The translations under genes were made by a program, and so were the position numbers. The notes under the pieces were generated by a model that was not told the origin of the DNA, ran no database searches, and worked only from the letters and a program-made list of their open reading frames with translations. A stretch of DNA of 14,684 nucleotides from Limnohabitans sp. (GTDB taxonomy: Bacteria > Pseudomonadota > Gammaproteobacteria > Burkholderiales > Burkholderiaceae_C). How positions within the stretch are numbered: the first letter of the stretch is position 1; each line of letters opens with the position of its first letter. Shown here in pieces: positions 1 to 7,457 of this stretch. The stretch is taken from the NCBI GenBank assembly GCA_015657605.1, contig JACDQO010000324.1, positions 1 through 14,684 on the forward strand, read 5' to 3'.

Positions 1-27
1 CTTCCATGCTGCTGAAATCTTTGGCCA
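1..27 (-). CDS. 5' end of a leftward gene, product unknown (partial)
   Basis: Only the first nine codons lie in the window. They read MAKDFSSME from an ATG whose complement is CAT at 25-27. On the reverse strand an AGGAG-type ribosome binding site (CCAGGAGTG) lies about 11 bases upstream of this ATG, which is why I think the start is real. The gene would diverge from the CoA-transferase that starts at 165, so positions 28-164 should hold the promoters of both. Nothing can be said about function from nine residues. Confidence 0.4.
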
Positions 28-164
28 TGATGGGTTCACTCCTGGGGTTGAAATGGGTGGTGACTGATTTTGGGCCGGGTTGTGGTGTGTGGTGGCGCTG
101 TAGGTGACACCAGGCCGCGCAAGGCGTGACGATAATCCACGATCCAACCCCGAAGGAGAACCGC

Positions 165-1364
165 ATGGCAGGTGCGTTGAATGGATTGCGTGTGCTGGAT
201 TTGACCAGTGTCCTGATGGGGCCCTTTGCCACGCAACTCATGGCCGACATGGGCGCGGACGTGATCAAGATCGAGTCGCCTGCCGGGGACACGGTGCGCG
301 GTATAGGACCCATGCGGAACACGGGCATGGGCTCGATCTTTTTGCATGTCAACCGCAACAAACGCAGTGTGGTGCTGGACCTGAAAAAGCCTGAGGGCTT
401 GGCTGCTTTTTTCAAGCTGGTGGAGACAGCCGATGTGGTGGTCTACAACATCCGTCCCCAAGCCATGCAGCGTTTGGGCATCGACTACGAGCGGCTCAAA
501 GCCATTAACCCGCGCATCATTTATGCAGGCCTGTATGGCTACAGCGAGAAGGGGCCTTATGCGGGTAAGCCTGCTTACGATGATTTGATTCAGGGTGCTG
601 CGGCCGTGCCCAGCTTGATGAGCCGGGCCAGTGGTGGCGAGCCCCGCTATGTGCCCCTGACGCTGGCCGACCGCACGGTGGGCCTGATGGCGTCCAATGC
701 CATCTTGGCGGCAGTGATTGCACGCCACCAAACGGGTGTGGGCCAGGCGGTGGAGGTGCCCATGTTCGAGACCATGGCGCAATACGTGTTGGGCGAGCAC
801 ATGGCCGGTGCCACCTTCGAGCCGCCCATGGGTGAGACCGGTTACCCGCGCTTGCTGGTGCAAGAGCGCAGGCCATACCCCACCCGCGATGGCCATTTGT
901 GTGTGTTGATTTACACCGACCGGCATTGGCAGAAATTTTTGGAATTGATAGGACAGGCACAGCTGTTTGAACAAGACCCGCGTTTTGCCAGCATTGGCGC
1001 ACGGACCCGGCACATCAACGACTTGTACCGCTTGGTGGCTCAGGCCATGGCCACCCAGAGCACAGAAGTTTGGATGGCGCGGTTGAATGAGGCCGACATC
1101 CCCTGCATTCCCATGCACGATGTCGACAGTTTGTTGCAAGACCCGCATTTGTTGGCGGTGGGCATGCTGCAGGACGTGGATCACCCCAGCGAGGGCCATG
1201 TGCGCGAGATCGGTGTGCCCGTCAGTTTTTCTGGCACACCGGGTTTGACCGTGCAAAAACCTGCGCCGCGTTTGGGCCAGCACAGCGCCGAGGTCTTGCG
1301 CGAAGCGGGCCTGAGCGATGCGGACATTGAAGGTCTGCAAAAGCGCGGTGTGAGTCACACTTGA
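165..1364 (+). CDS. Class III CoA-transferase (CaiB/BaiF family)
   Basis: This 399-aa protein belongs to the family that moves CoA between acyl-CoA and a free carboxylate in the cytoplasm. The start is the ATG at 165, preceded by AAGGAGAA with normal spacing. An in-frame start 13 codons earlier has no such site. Visible family features are the N-terminal GLRVLDLTSVLMGPFATQLMADMGADVIKIE block (residues 7-37), the NRNKRSVVLDLK segment (63-74), and GLYGYSEKGPYAGKPAYDD (122-140). D139 in that last segment is at the position of the catalytic aspartate that forms the mixed anhydride in the family (Asp169 of formyl-CoA transferase). Length is normal. It stands alone on the plus strand, convergent with the Bug receptor at 1413-2378. 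The substrate cannot be read from sequence. The neighbouring dehydrogenase and crotonase suggest it activates a carboxylate for beta-oxidation-like breakdown. Confidence 0.93.
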   Translation: MAGALNGLRVLDLTSVLMGPFATQLMADMGADVIKIESPAGDTVRGIGPMRNTGMGSIFLHVNRNKRSVVLDLKKPEGLAAFFKLVETADVVVYNIRPQAMQRLGIDYERLKAINPRIIYAGLYGYSEKGPYAGKPAYDDLIQGAAAVPSLMSRASGGEPRYVPLTLADRTVGLMASNAILAAVIARHQTGVGQAVEVPMFETMAQYVLGEHMAGATFEPPMGETGYPRLLVQERRPYPTRDGHLCVLIYTDRHWQKFLELIGQAQLFEQDPRFASIGARTRHINDLYRLVAQAMATQSTEVWMARLNEADIPCIPMHDVDSLLQDPHLLAVGMLQDVDHPSEGHVREIGVPVSFSGTPGLTVQKPAPRLGQHSAEVLREAGLSDADIEGLQKRGVSHT

Positions 1365-1373
1365 GGCAAAGGC

Positions 1374-1393
1374 TTGGCCGCGCCAAACGGCGC
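1374..1393. terminator. Possible hairpin between convergent genes
   Basis: The 48-bp gap between the CoA-transferase and the convergent Bug gene holds two overlapping alternative stems: TTGGC-CGC-GCCAA (1374-1386) and GCGCC-AAAC-GGCGC (1380-1393). Neither is followed by a T-run on either strand, so a bidirectional terminator is only a suggestion. Confidence 0.25.
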
Positions 1394-1412
1394 AGGCACA
1401 AGTTTCGAAGCG

Positions 1413-2378
1413 TCACTCCGCTTTGGCGCCCGAGTCTTTCACGGCCTTGGCCCAGCGCGGCATTTCGGTGCGCAAGTGGGCGGCGTACTCGGCGGGTGTG
1501 CCACCCAAAATCTCAGCGCCTTGTGCCGCCAGGCGGGCACGCAGATCGGGGTGGGCCAGTGCCTTGTTCACTTCGGTGTTGAGCTTTTGAATGATGTCGG
1601 CCGGGGTGCCGGTGGGCACCACAATGCCTTGCCAAGCGGCGGCATCAAAGCCGGGCATGCCCGATTCGGCCAGCGTGGGCAGGTCCGGCAAGAGGCTGGA
1701 GCGCTTGATGCTGGTCACGGCCAGACCGCGCAGGCGGTTGTCACGCACATAAGGCAAGACCGTGTTGATGGTGTCGATCATGAATTGCGTTTGGCCCGCT
1801 GCCAGATCCACCAGGCCCGGAGCGCTGCCTTTGTAGGGAATGTGCTGGGTCTGCACGCCGGTTTGCGTGGACATCATGGCGCTGGCCAAATGCGTGATGG
1901 TGCCGGTGCCAGATGAGCTGTAGTTCAGTGCGCCTGGGCGCGACTTGGCCAGATCCAAAAACTCCTTGACGCTGCGCGCAGGCAGCTGCGGGTTGACCAC
2001 CAGCACCATGGGCACGCTGGCCGTCAGGGCCACGGGCGCGAAGTCTTTCAGGGTGTCGTAGTTGACCTTGCCGTAGAGCGCCGGGCCAATCACGATGGCC
2101 GATGTGTTGTAAAAAATCGTGTAACCATCGGGCGTGGCTCTGGCGGCCAGTTCGGCGGCCAGGTTGCCACCCGCGCCGGGCTTGTTGTCCACAATCACTT
2201 GTTGGCCCAGCTGCTCGGACAGTCGTTGTGCCAGGACCCGTGAGACTAGGTCGGTGGGGCCGCCGGGCGGGAAGGCGATGATCATGCGCACGGGCTTGTT
2301 GGGCCAGCTTTGGGCCCAGAGGCTGCTGGCCATGAGTGCCAGAAAAAGACCCGTCAAAAATCGAAGAAAAGTGGTCAT
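1413..2378 (-). CDS. Bug-family (TctC-like) periplasmic solute receptor
   Basis: This 321-aa protein is a tripartite tricarboxylate transporter-type binding protein of the large betaproteobacterial Bug family. It begins with a Sec signal peptide (about residues 1-22, cleavage likely after SLWA before QSWPNKPVR). Then follow the family landmarks: WPNKPVRMIIAFPPGGPTD, VDNKPGAGGNLAAELAARA, PDGYTIF, HIPYKGSAPGLVDLAAGQ and LLPDLPTLAESGMPGFDAAAWQG. The ligand of Bug proteins (usually a carboxylate) is not predictable from these motifs. It follows the amidohydrolase at 2391-4080 by 12 bp. Its GAGGAG ribosome binding site overlaps the upstream TGA stop (TGAGGAG), so the two are almost certainly one transcript and probably translationally coupled. 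No TctA or TctB membrane gene is present in the window. Confidence 0.93.
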   Translation of the reverse strand: MTTFLRFLTGLFLALMASSLWAQSWPNKPVRMIIAFPPGGPTDLVSRVLAQRLSEQLGQQVIVDNKPGAGGNLAAELAARATPDGYTIFYNTSAIVIGPALYGKVNYDTLKDFAPVALTASVPMVLVVNPQLPARSVKEFLDLAKSRPGALNYSSSGTGTITHLASAMMSTQTGVQTQHIPYKGSAPGLVDLAAGQTQFMIDTINTVLPYVRDNRLRGLAVTSIKRSSLLPDLPTLAESGMPGFDAAAWQGIVVPTGTPADIIQKLNTEVNKALAHPDLRARLAAQGAEILGGTPAEYAAHLRTEMPRWAKAVKDSGAKAE

Positions 2379-2390
2379 GAAAAATACTCC

Positions 2391-4080
2391 TCAGGAATTG
2401 AACTGATCTAACACTTGGCCTGGCCCGTGAGGGTGGTCCACGTAGTCTTGGCCGTCGTGCACTTTCACGCCATTGACCCAGACGCCATGCACGCCTGTGG
2501 CCTCGCGCACCATGCGCGTGCCGCCGCCGGGCAAGTCCTGGCGGGGCAAGGGTTTGGAAATGCCCACGGTGGCCGGGTCGAACAGCAACAGGTCGGCGGG
2601 CAAGCCCACCTGCAAACGGCCACGGTCGGGGATGCGAAAGCGGTCGGCGGGTTCGCTGGTCAGGCGGCGCACGCCTTCAGACAGGGTGAAGTGCCCGGTC
2701 TTGCGTACCCAGTGCGCTAAAAAGTACAGGCCAAAGCCCGCATCGCACATGTAGGTGAGGTGGGCGCCCGCGTCCGACAGCGTGATCACGCTGGCCGGGT
2801 GCTTGAGCGAGGGCGCCACACCGTCGTCGTTGTTGTTGAAAAATTTGCCCACAAAATGGGTGCCCAGGTCTTCAGAGAGGGCCAGGTCAAAGAACACATC
2901 CACCGGGTCCAGGCCCCGTTGATCGGCCAGCGCTTGGATGCTCACGCCTTCGAGCGTCTGGTTTGCCGGGTGCATGGTTTGTCCGACTTCGATGTGCCGC
3001 CAGTTGCCCAGAAACAAAATGCCGGCCTTGGGCTGGCGCAGGTTCTGGCGGAAGGCTTCGCGAAATTCGGGCGATCTGTACAGCGCTGGCAATTGGTCTG
3101 GCGTGGCGGTCTTCACCGCATCAAAGGCCGCATGGCTCAGCAGCACATAGGGGTCGGTCAAGGTGAAGTCAAACGACAGCGGCTGGCAGCTGGTCAGCAC
3201 ATACAACTCGTGGCCGCGCGCCAGTGCTTGGGCGCAGCGCTCGTAATAGGTGGCTCCCAGGCCAGGGTTGCCCTCGTTGTACATGGTCAGCACGGTGGAG
3301 ATGTAGCCGGGACGGCCCGTGTCTTGCACGATGGACTCCATCACATCTGGGCTGGCGCGGGTGCCGGTGGCCATCATGAACACGCCCTTGTTTTTCTCGC
3401 CCAGCACCCCGGCCAAAGCCCGCAACTCGCCTTCAGAGGCGATGGTGGACGGCATGGGAATGCCGCCGAAGCCGCTGTGGTTGGGCGAGAACGAGGACGC
3501 AAAGCCGATGGCGCCGTGGTCCATGGCGTCTCGCACCAGGGCCTGCATGGTTTGCAGTTGCTCGGGTGTGGGATCAACTTGGGCAGAGCCGTCTGCGCCC
3601 ATCACGGCGGTGCGGATGACCGAGTGGCCTGCGAATACGGCGGTGTTGACATAGGGACCGATGCGGCGCAGCTGGTCCATGTATTCGCCAAAGGATTCAA
3701 ACTGCCAGTTCACGCCCGTCAGCAAGGATTGCAGGTCCATGCCCTCGACCACCGACAGGTTTTTCAGCATGGTCTCGCGCAGGGGCGCAGGGCAGGGTGC
3801 AATGCCAAAACCGCAATTGCCAATGACCGCTGTGGTCACGCCCAAGGCGGGTGAGGGTGAGAGGGTGCGATCCCAAGTGACTTGCGCGTCGTAGTGGGGT
3901 GTGCAGGTCCACGATGCCCGGCATCAGGGCCAGACCCTGGGCATCGACGGTTTCCTGCGCCGGACCTTCAACCATGCCGATGTGGGTGATGTGACCTTGC
4001 GAGACGGCCACATCGGCCCTTTGAGGGGGGCCGCCCAGGCCGTCGTAAACCTGTGCATTGCGGATGATCAAGTCATGCAT
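2391..4080 (-). pseudogene. N-acyl-D-amino-acid deacylase-type amidohydrolase, split by a +1 frameshift
   Basis: Amidohydrolase superfamily (D-aminoacylase-like, amidohydrolase 3). The start is ATG at 4080 (MHDLIIRNAQVYDG). The frame breaks at GIVDLHT and resumes as HYDAQVTWDRTLSPSPALGV. Removing one C from the CCCC run (complement of GGGG at 3896-3899) restores GIVDLHTHYD and a continuous 562-aa protein with no other stop. The repaired protein carries the metal motif HxH (H60, H62), the cysteine of GNCGFG (C89) and the catalytic aspartate of SDAGAH (D436), as in D-aminoacylase. The usual two later metal histidines are not evident: the region where the first is expected reads MMATGTR (about 235-241). 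Family enzymes hydrolyse the amide of N-acyl-D-amino acids or related imides. As written, the fragments are 3697-4080 and 2391-about 3850. The start has only a weak AAGG ribosome site. The Bug receptor gene follows by 12 bp. Sequencing error or true pseudogene cannot be settled here. Confidence 0.85.
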
Positions 4081-4432
4081 CTGTCAAATACCTTGCTGCT
4101 GTGCGAGTCGAAGGCGGGGAACATGCCCTGCGTTTTGGACTATAGGCAGTTGCCTGCTGGAACCTGTCGCGCGTTTGATATCAGGGTTTTCCAGACGTAT
4201 CTGCTTGGCTTGGGCCTTGCCGTTCAGGTGCCACAAGTGGCGCAGGCTGGGTATCTTTGAGCGCCGATCGCTGTCACGCAAAGCAATGCCAGCATTAGAC
4301 GAAAACGCCAAGCGTCGAAATAATGCGCTGCACCACGTGTCCCGTTTGTGCCTGAGCCGTTTGGCGGTGGATAAAAAAATGGGCCACGACGGGTGAGTAC
4401 ATGAAGACTTTGTTTGGAAAAGAGGTGTTGGC
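4081..4432. promoter_or_regulatory. 352-bp divergent intergenic region
   Basis: This gap separates the leftward amidohydrolase and Bug operon from the rightward dehydrogenase operon, so it should contain both promoters and any operator. I find no credible small gene here. For the plus strand a weak sigma70-like pair is TTGTGC (about 4348), an 18-bp spacer, and GATAAA just before the A-run ending near 4379. A ribosome site (AAGAGG) precedes ATG 4433. I see no clear operator palindrome, and no regulator gene lies in the window. Confidence 0.4.
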
Positions 4433-5591
4433 ATGAGCCAGCTCGATTCGTTGAACCCGTCGGCCATTCCTTTGGAAGACGAAGCGCTGCGCCACGAGGT
4501 TCGGATTTTTTTGACCGAAGCCATGCGCGGTGTACCGGCCCATGTGCGGGCACGCTCTTGGATGGGTTACGACCCGGCGTTCAGCCGCGAGTTGGGTCGC
4601 AGGGGTTGGTTGGGCATCACGTTTCCACAGGTCTATGGCGGTGCGGGCCGCAGCGCATTTGCGCGTTATGTCCTGGTGGAAGAGTTTTTGAACTTTGGCG
4701 CGCCTGTCGGTTCACACTGGATTGCCGACCGCCAAAGCGGCCCCTTGCTGCTCAAGTACGGCACTGAAGCGCAAAAGCAGCGCTACCTGCCCGCCATCTG
4801 CCGGGGCGAGGCTTTTTACTGCATTGGCATGAGCGAGCCCGGCGCGGGTTCGGACTTGGCGAGTGTTCGCACCCGTGCGGTTCACAATGAATCGGGCTGG
4901 TTGTTGAATGGCCAGAAAATCTGGACCACCAACGCCCACAATTGCCACTTCATGATCGCGCTGGTGCGCACCAGTGGGGAGGCGAACCGATCGCCACAAG
5001 GGCTTGTCGCAGGTGATCGTGGACTTGTCCTTGCCGGGCGTCACGGTGCGGCCCATCACGGACCAGTCGGGCGACAGCCATTTTTGTGAAGTCTTTTTTG
5101 AGAACGTGCAGCTGGGGCCGGATGCCTTGGTGGGCGACGAAGGCGGGGGCTGGGAGCAGGTCACGGCCGAACTGGCGTTTGAGCGCAGCGGCCCCGAGCG
5201 TCTGTATTCCAGCATCGCCTTGTTCGACGAATGGCTGGCCTATGTGCGCACGCCGCAAGGCCGCACACCGCAGGCGCAGCGCCTGGCGGGCAAGATTTTG
5301 AGCCAGCTGGCGCCGCTGCGCGCCATGTCGGTGGCCATCACCGAAAAACTCACACGCGGCGAAAGCCCCGTGGTCGAGGCGGCGCTGGTGAAAGACCTGG
5401 GCACGGGTGTCGAGCAGTTGATTCCGGCCGCGATTGCCGACGATCTGTTTTCGCGCGCCGACTCCGATGTGCCCGCCGAGCTGCTCAACACCCTCAACTA
5501 CATCACGCAGGTGGCGCCCAGCTACTCGCTGCGCGGCGGCACGCGCGACATCCTGCGCGGCATGATCGCCCGCGGCTTGGGTCTGCGCTGA
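4433..5591 (+). pseudogene. Acyl-CoA dehydrogenase (FadE-like), split by a +1 frameshift
   Basis: FAD-dependent acyl-CoA dehydrogenase that would introduce a trans-2 double bond into an acyl-CoA. The first part (4433 to about 4985) contains LGRRGWLGITFPQVYGGAG, the signature CIGMSEPGAGSDLASVRTRA (130-149) and NGQKIWTTNAH (160-169). The second part (to 5591) resumes with DRHKGLSQVIVDLSLPGVTV and ends LRGGTRDILRGMIARGLGLR. One surplus base between 4976 and 4986 separates them. Dropping a G from GGGG 4976-4979 or an A from 4985-4986 gives one 385-aa protein of normal family length with no other lesion. The catalytic base position of the GGTxE motif is Asp (D372), not Glu. The ribosome site AAGAGG precedes ATG 4433. 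A second dehydrogenase-like gene starts 12 bp after the stop, so a heteromeric enzyme is likely. Whether the frameshift is real is open. Confidence 0.87.
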
Positions 5592-5603
5592 AAAGGAAAC
5601 ACC

Positions 5604-6605
5604 ATGGATGATCTTTTCGCCGATGCGGTCAAAGCGCTGCTCACCGACCACTGCACACCTGCAGTGGTGCGCGCCATCGAAGCAGGCCAATCGCGCACCG
5701 CGCTGTGGCAAGCGCTGGAAGACTCGGGCTTTGCCGATGCGCTGGTGCCCGAATCTGCGGGCGGATCAGGGCTGACTTTGGCCGATGTTTACCCGGTGCT
5801 GGAGTTGTGCGGCACCTTTGCGGTGCCCGTTCCTTTGGGCGAGACTTTGCTGGCCCGTGGCCTCTTGGCCCATGCGGGTGTGGCCGCGCCCACAGGCCCG
5901 GTGGTGTTCGGTACGGGACACATGGGCGGTGATGGCCGTTTGCATGCTGCGCAGGTGCGTTGCGGTACCCAAGCCGACTGGGTGCTGGTGTCGTGTGGCG
6001 GTGTCAGCCGCTTGTTGTCTACCGCCGATGCCCAGGTGCAGGTGGCCGGGTTTTGTCTGGACGCACAGATGAGCTGGCCTTTGTCGGCCTGGGAAGCCGC
6101 ACAGGCGGTGCCCGGAACGCACGATCTGGTGACGCTGCAGGCGGCGCTGTATGCGGCGCAGTTGGCCGGTGCCCTGATGGCCGTGTTCAGCCGCACGCTG
6201 CAATACGCCAATGACCGTCAGCAGTTTGGCAAACCGATTGGCAAGTTCCAGGCGATCCAGCACCAGCTGAGCGTCATGTCTGAGCACGCCTTTGCCGCGC
6301 GCATGGCCGCCCAGTTGGGGCTCTGTTCGGCGGATCCAGTGCCCGACCGTCTGCGCGTGGCCATGGCCAAGGCCCGCACCAGCGAGGCAGCGCTTGAAGT
6401 GGCGGGCCTGAGCCATTCGATTCACGGTGCAATCGGCTTCACACGCGAGTTTGACCTGCAGCTCTACACCCGCAGGCTGCATGTCTGGCGGCAAGCGGCC
6501 GGCTCCGAGTCTTTCTGGCACGATGTTCTGGGCCAGGCCCTGCTGGACAGCACGGAGCCGCTGAGCCTGGACCAGATTCGCACACTCACCGACACGGTGT
6601 TTTGA
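5604..6605 (+). CDS. Degenerate acyl-CoA dehydrogenase-like second subunit
   Basis: A 333-aa protein of the acyl-CoA dehydrogenase superfamily, encoded 12 bp after the first dehydrogenase with an AAGGAAA ribosome site before ATG 5604. The C-terminal helical domain is recognisable: DRQQFGKPIGKFQAIQHQL (204-222) is the FAD/subunit-contact region, and HGAIGFTREFDLQLYTRRL (274-292) is the usual penultimate helix block. The middle beta-domain is shortened and lacks the SEPGAGSD signature. The C-terminus reads GSESFW where the GGTxE catalytic segment would lie. Proteins like this are known as partner subunits in alpha2-beta2 dehydrogenases, such as those in actinobacterial steroid breakdown. I infer a similar partnership with the upstream gene. 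It could retain FAD binding but is unlikely to be active alone. A crotonase gene follows after 19 bp. Confidence 0.88.
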   Translation: MDDLFADAVKALLTDHCTPAVVRAIEAGQSRTALWQALEDSGFADALVPESAGGSGLTLADVYPVLELCGTFAVPVPLGETLLARGLLAHAGVAAPTGPVVFGTGHMGGDGRLHAAQVRCGTQADWVLVSCGGVSRLLSTADAQVQVAGFCLDAQMSWPLSAWEAAQAVPGTHDLVTLQAALYAAQLAGALMAVFSRTLQYANDRQQFGKPIGKFQAIQHQLSVMSEHAFAARMAAQLGLCSADPVPDRLRVAMAKARTSEAALEVAGLSHSIHGAIGFTREFDLQLYTRRLHVWRQAAGSESFWHDVLGQALLDSTEPLSLDQIRTLTDTVF

Positions 6606-6624
6606 TTTTTAAACAGGAAACCCC

Positions 6625-7419
6625 ATGAATGCTTTTCTCAACATCACCCGTGAGGGCAGCATCGCCATCCTCACCATGAGCCAGCCTGAGACCCGCAATG
6701 CCCTGACGGGCAACTCGGCGGTCGAAGAGTTTGTGCAGGCCTGTGCCGACATTGGCAAGGACACCAGCATCCGCGCGGTGATCCTGACGGCTGAAGGCCC
6801 GGTTTTCAGCTCGGGCGGTAACGTGAAGGACATGCTGCGCTACCAAACGCAACAGCTCATGCCCGATGTGATCCGCGAGGAATACCGCAACGGCATTCAG
6901 CGCCTGCCCAAGGCGCTGTACAACCTGGATGTGCCTGTGATTGCCGCCATCAATGGCCCGGCGATTGGGGCTGGACTGGACTTGACCTGCATGTGCGACA
7001 TCCGCATCGCGTCGGACAAGGCCACCTTTGCCGAGAGTTTTGTGAAGGTGGGCATCGTGCCGGGCGATGGCGGGGCCTGGCTCTTGCCACGTGCGGTGGG
7101 TGCGTCCAAGGCGGCCGAGATGGCTTTCACGGGCGAGGCCCTGTCGGCCGCGCAGGCGCTGGCCTGCGGACTGGTCTCGCGGGTGGTGGCACCCGATCAA
7201 TTGATGCCCGAGGCACTGGCGCTGGCGCGCAAGATCGCGGCCAATCCTGGAGGGGTGTTGCGCATGACCAAGCGTTTGCTGCGTGAGGGCGAGCGCAGTT
7301 CTCTGGAATCGCTGTTGGAGTTGTCGGCGGGCTACCAAGCCATTGCCCACATGACCACCGACCACCATGAAGCGGTCAATGCCTTCATTGAGAAACGCCC
7401 ACCCCAATTCAAAGATTGA
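6625..7419 (+). CDS. Crotonase-superfamily protein (enoyl-CoA hydratase/isomerase-like)
   Basis: A 264-aa cytoplasmic crotonase-fold protein of normal length, third gene of the dehydrogenase operon. CAGGAAA before ATG 6625 is the ribosome site. Oxyanion-hole elements are present: FSSGGNVKDM (61-70) and NGPAIGAGLDL (110-120). An ungapped alignment with the rat mitochondrial hydratase motif (NGYALGGGCEL...FGQPE, from memory) puts D119 at the first catalytic glutamate (Glu144) and F139 at the second (Glu164). Both hydratase glutamates are therefore replaced. The downstream VKVGIVPGDGGAWLLPR (140-156) places D148 in the active-site loop, where some isomerase-type members use an acid. A delta-isomerase or another enoyl-CoA reaction therefore seems at least as likely as simple hydration. 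The operon context suggests that its substrate is the product of the paired dehydrogenase. Confidence 0.92.
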   Translation: MNAFLNITREGSIAILTMSQPETRNALTGNSAVEEFVQACADIGKDTSIRAVILTAEGPVFSSGGNVKDMLRYQTQQLMPDVIREEYRNGIQRLPKALYNLDVPVIAAINGPAIGAGLDLTCMCDIRIASDKATFAESFVKVGIVPGDGGAWLLPRAVGASKAAEMAFTGEALSAAQALACGLVSRVVAPDQLMPEALALARKIAANPGGVLRMTKRLLREGERSSLESLLELSAGYQAIAHMTTDHHEAVNAFIEKRPPQFKD

Positions 7420-7436
7420 GATTGGGCGTTTGCCCA
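7393..7436. terminator. Nested inverted repeats at the end of the dehydrogenase operon
   Basis: AAACGCCCA (7393-7401, inside the last codons of the crotonase gene) is the exact inverse of TGGGCGTTT (7423-7431). The same TGGGC can also form a tight hairpin TGGGC-GTTT-GCCCA (7423-7436). The pairings exclude each other. The 38-bp gap separates convergent genes, so a terminator role is plausible, but there is no T-run on either side. Confidence 0.35.
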
Positions 7437-7457
7437 GCTCTTCAACGTTGCAGGGGC

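Noticed and set aside
36..1358. A 440-codon open frame antisense to the CoA-transferase
   Set aside because: It mirrors the transferase codons, is rich in His, Arg, Ala and Gln and has no domain, while the sense protein has full family motifs.
2760..3854. A 364-codon plus-strand open frame across the amidohydrolase
   Set aside because: Low-complexity His/Gly/Val-rich product typical of antisense frames in GC-rich genes. The minus-strand protein is conserved.
4081..4432. A small gene or RNA in the divergent gap
   Set aside because: Open frames here extend from neighbours without ribosome sites, and I see no convincing stem structure.
3697..5591. Programmed ribosomal frameshifting in the amidohydrolase and dehydrogenase
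   Set aside because: No slippery heptamer in the right phase and no stimulatory structure. Both need a base removed in or near short G-runs, which fits an indel better.
5766..6521. A 251-codon minus-strand frame over the second dehydrogenase subunit
   Set aside because: Shadow frame with no motif. The sense frame has clear dehydrogenase helices.
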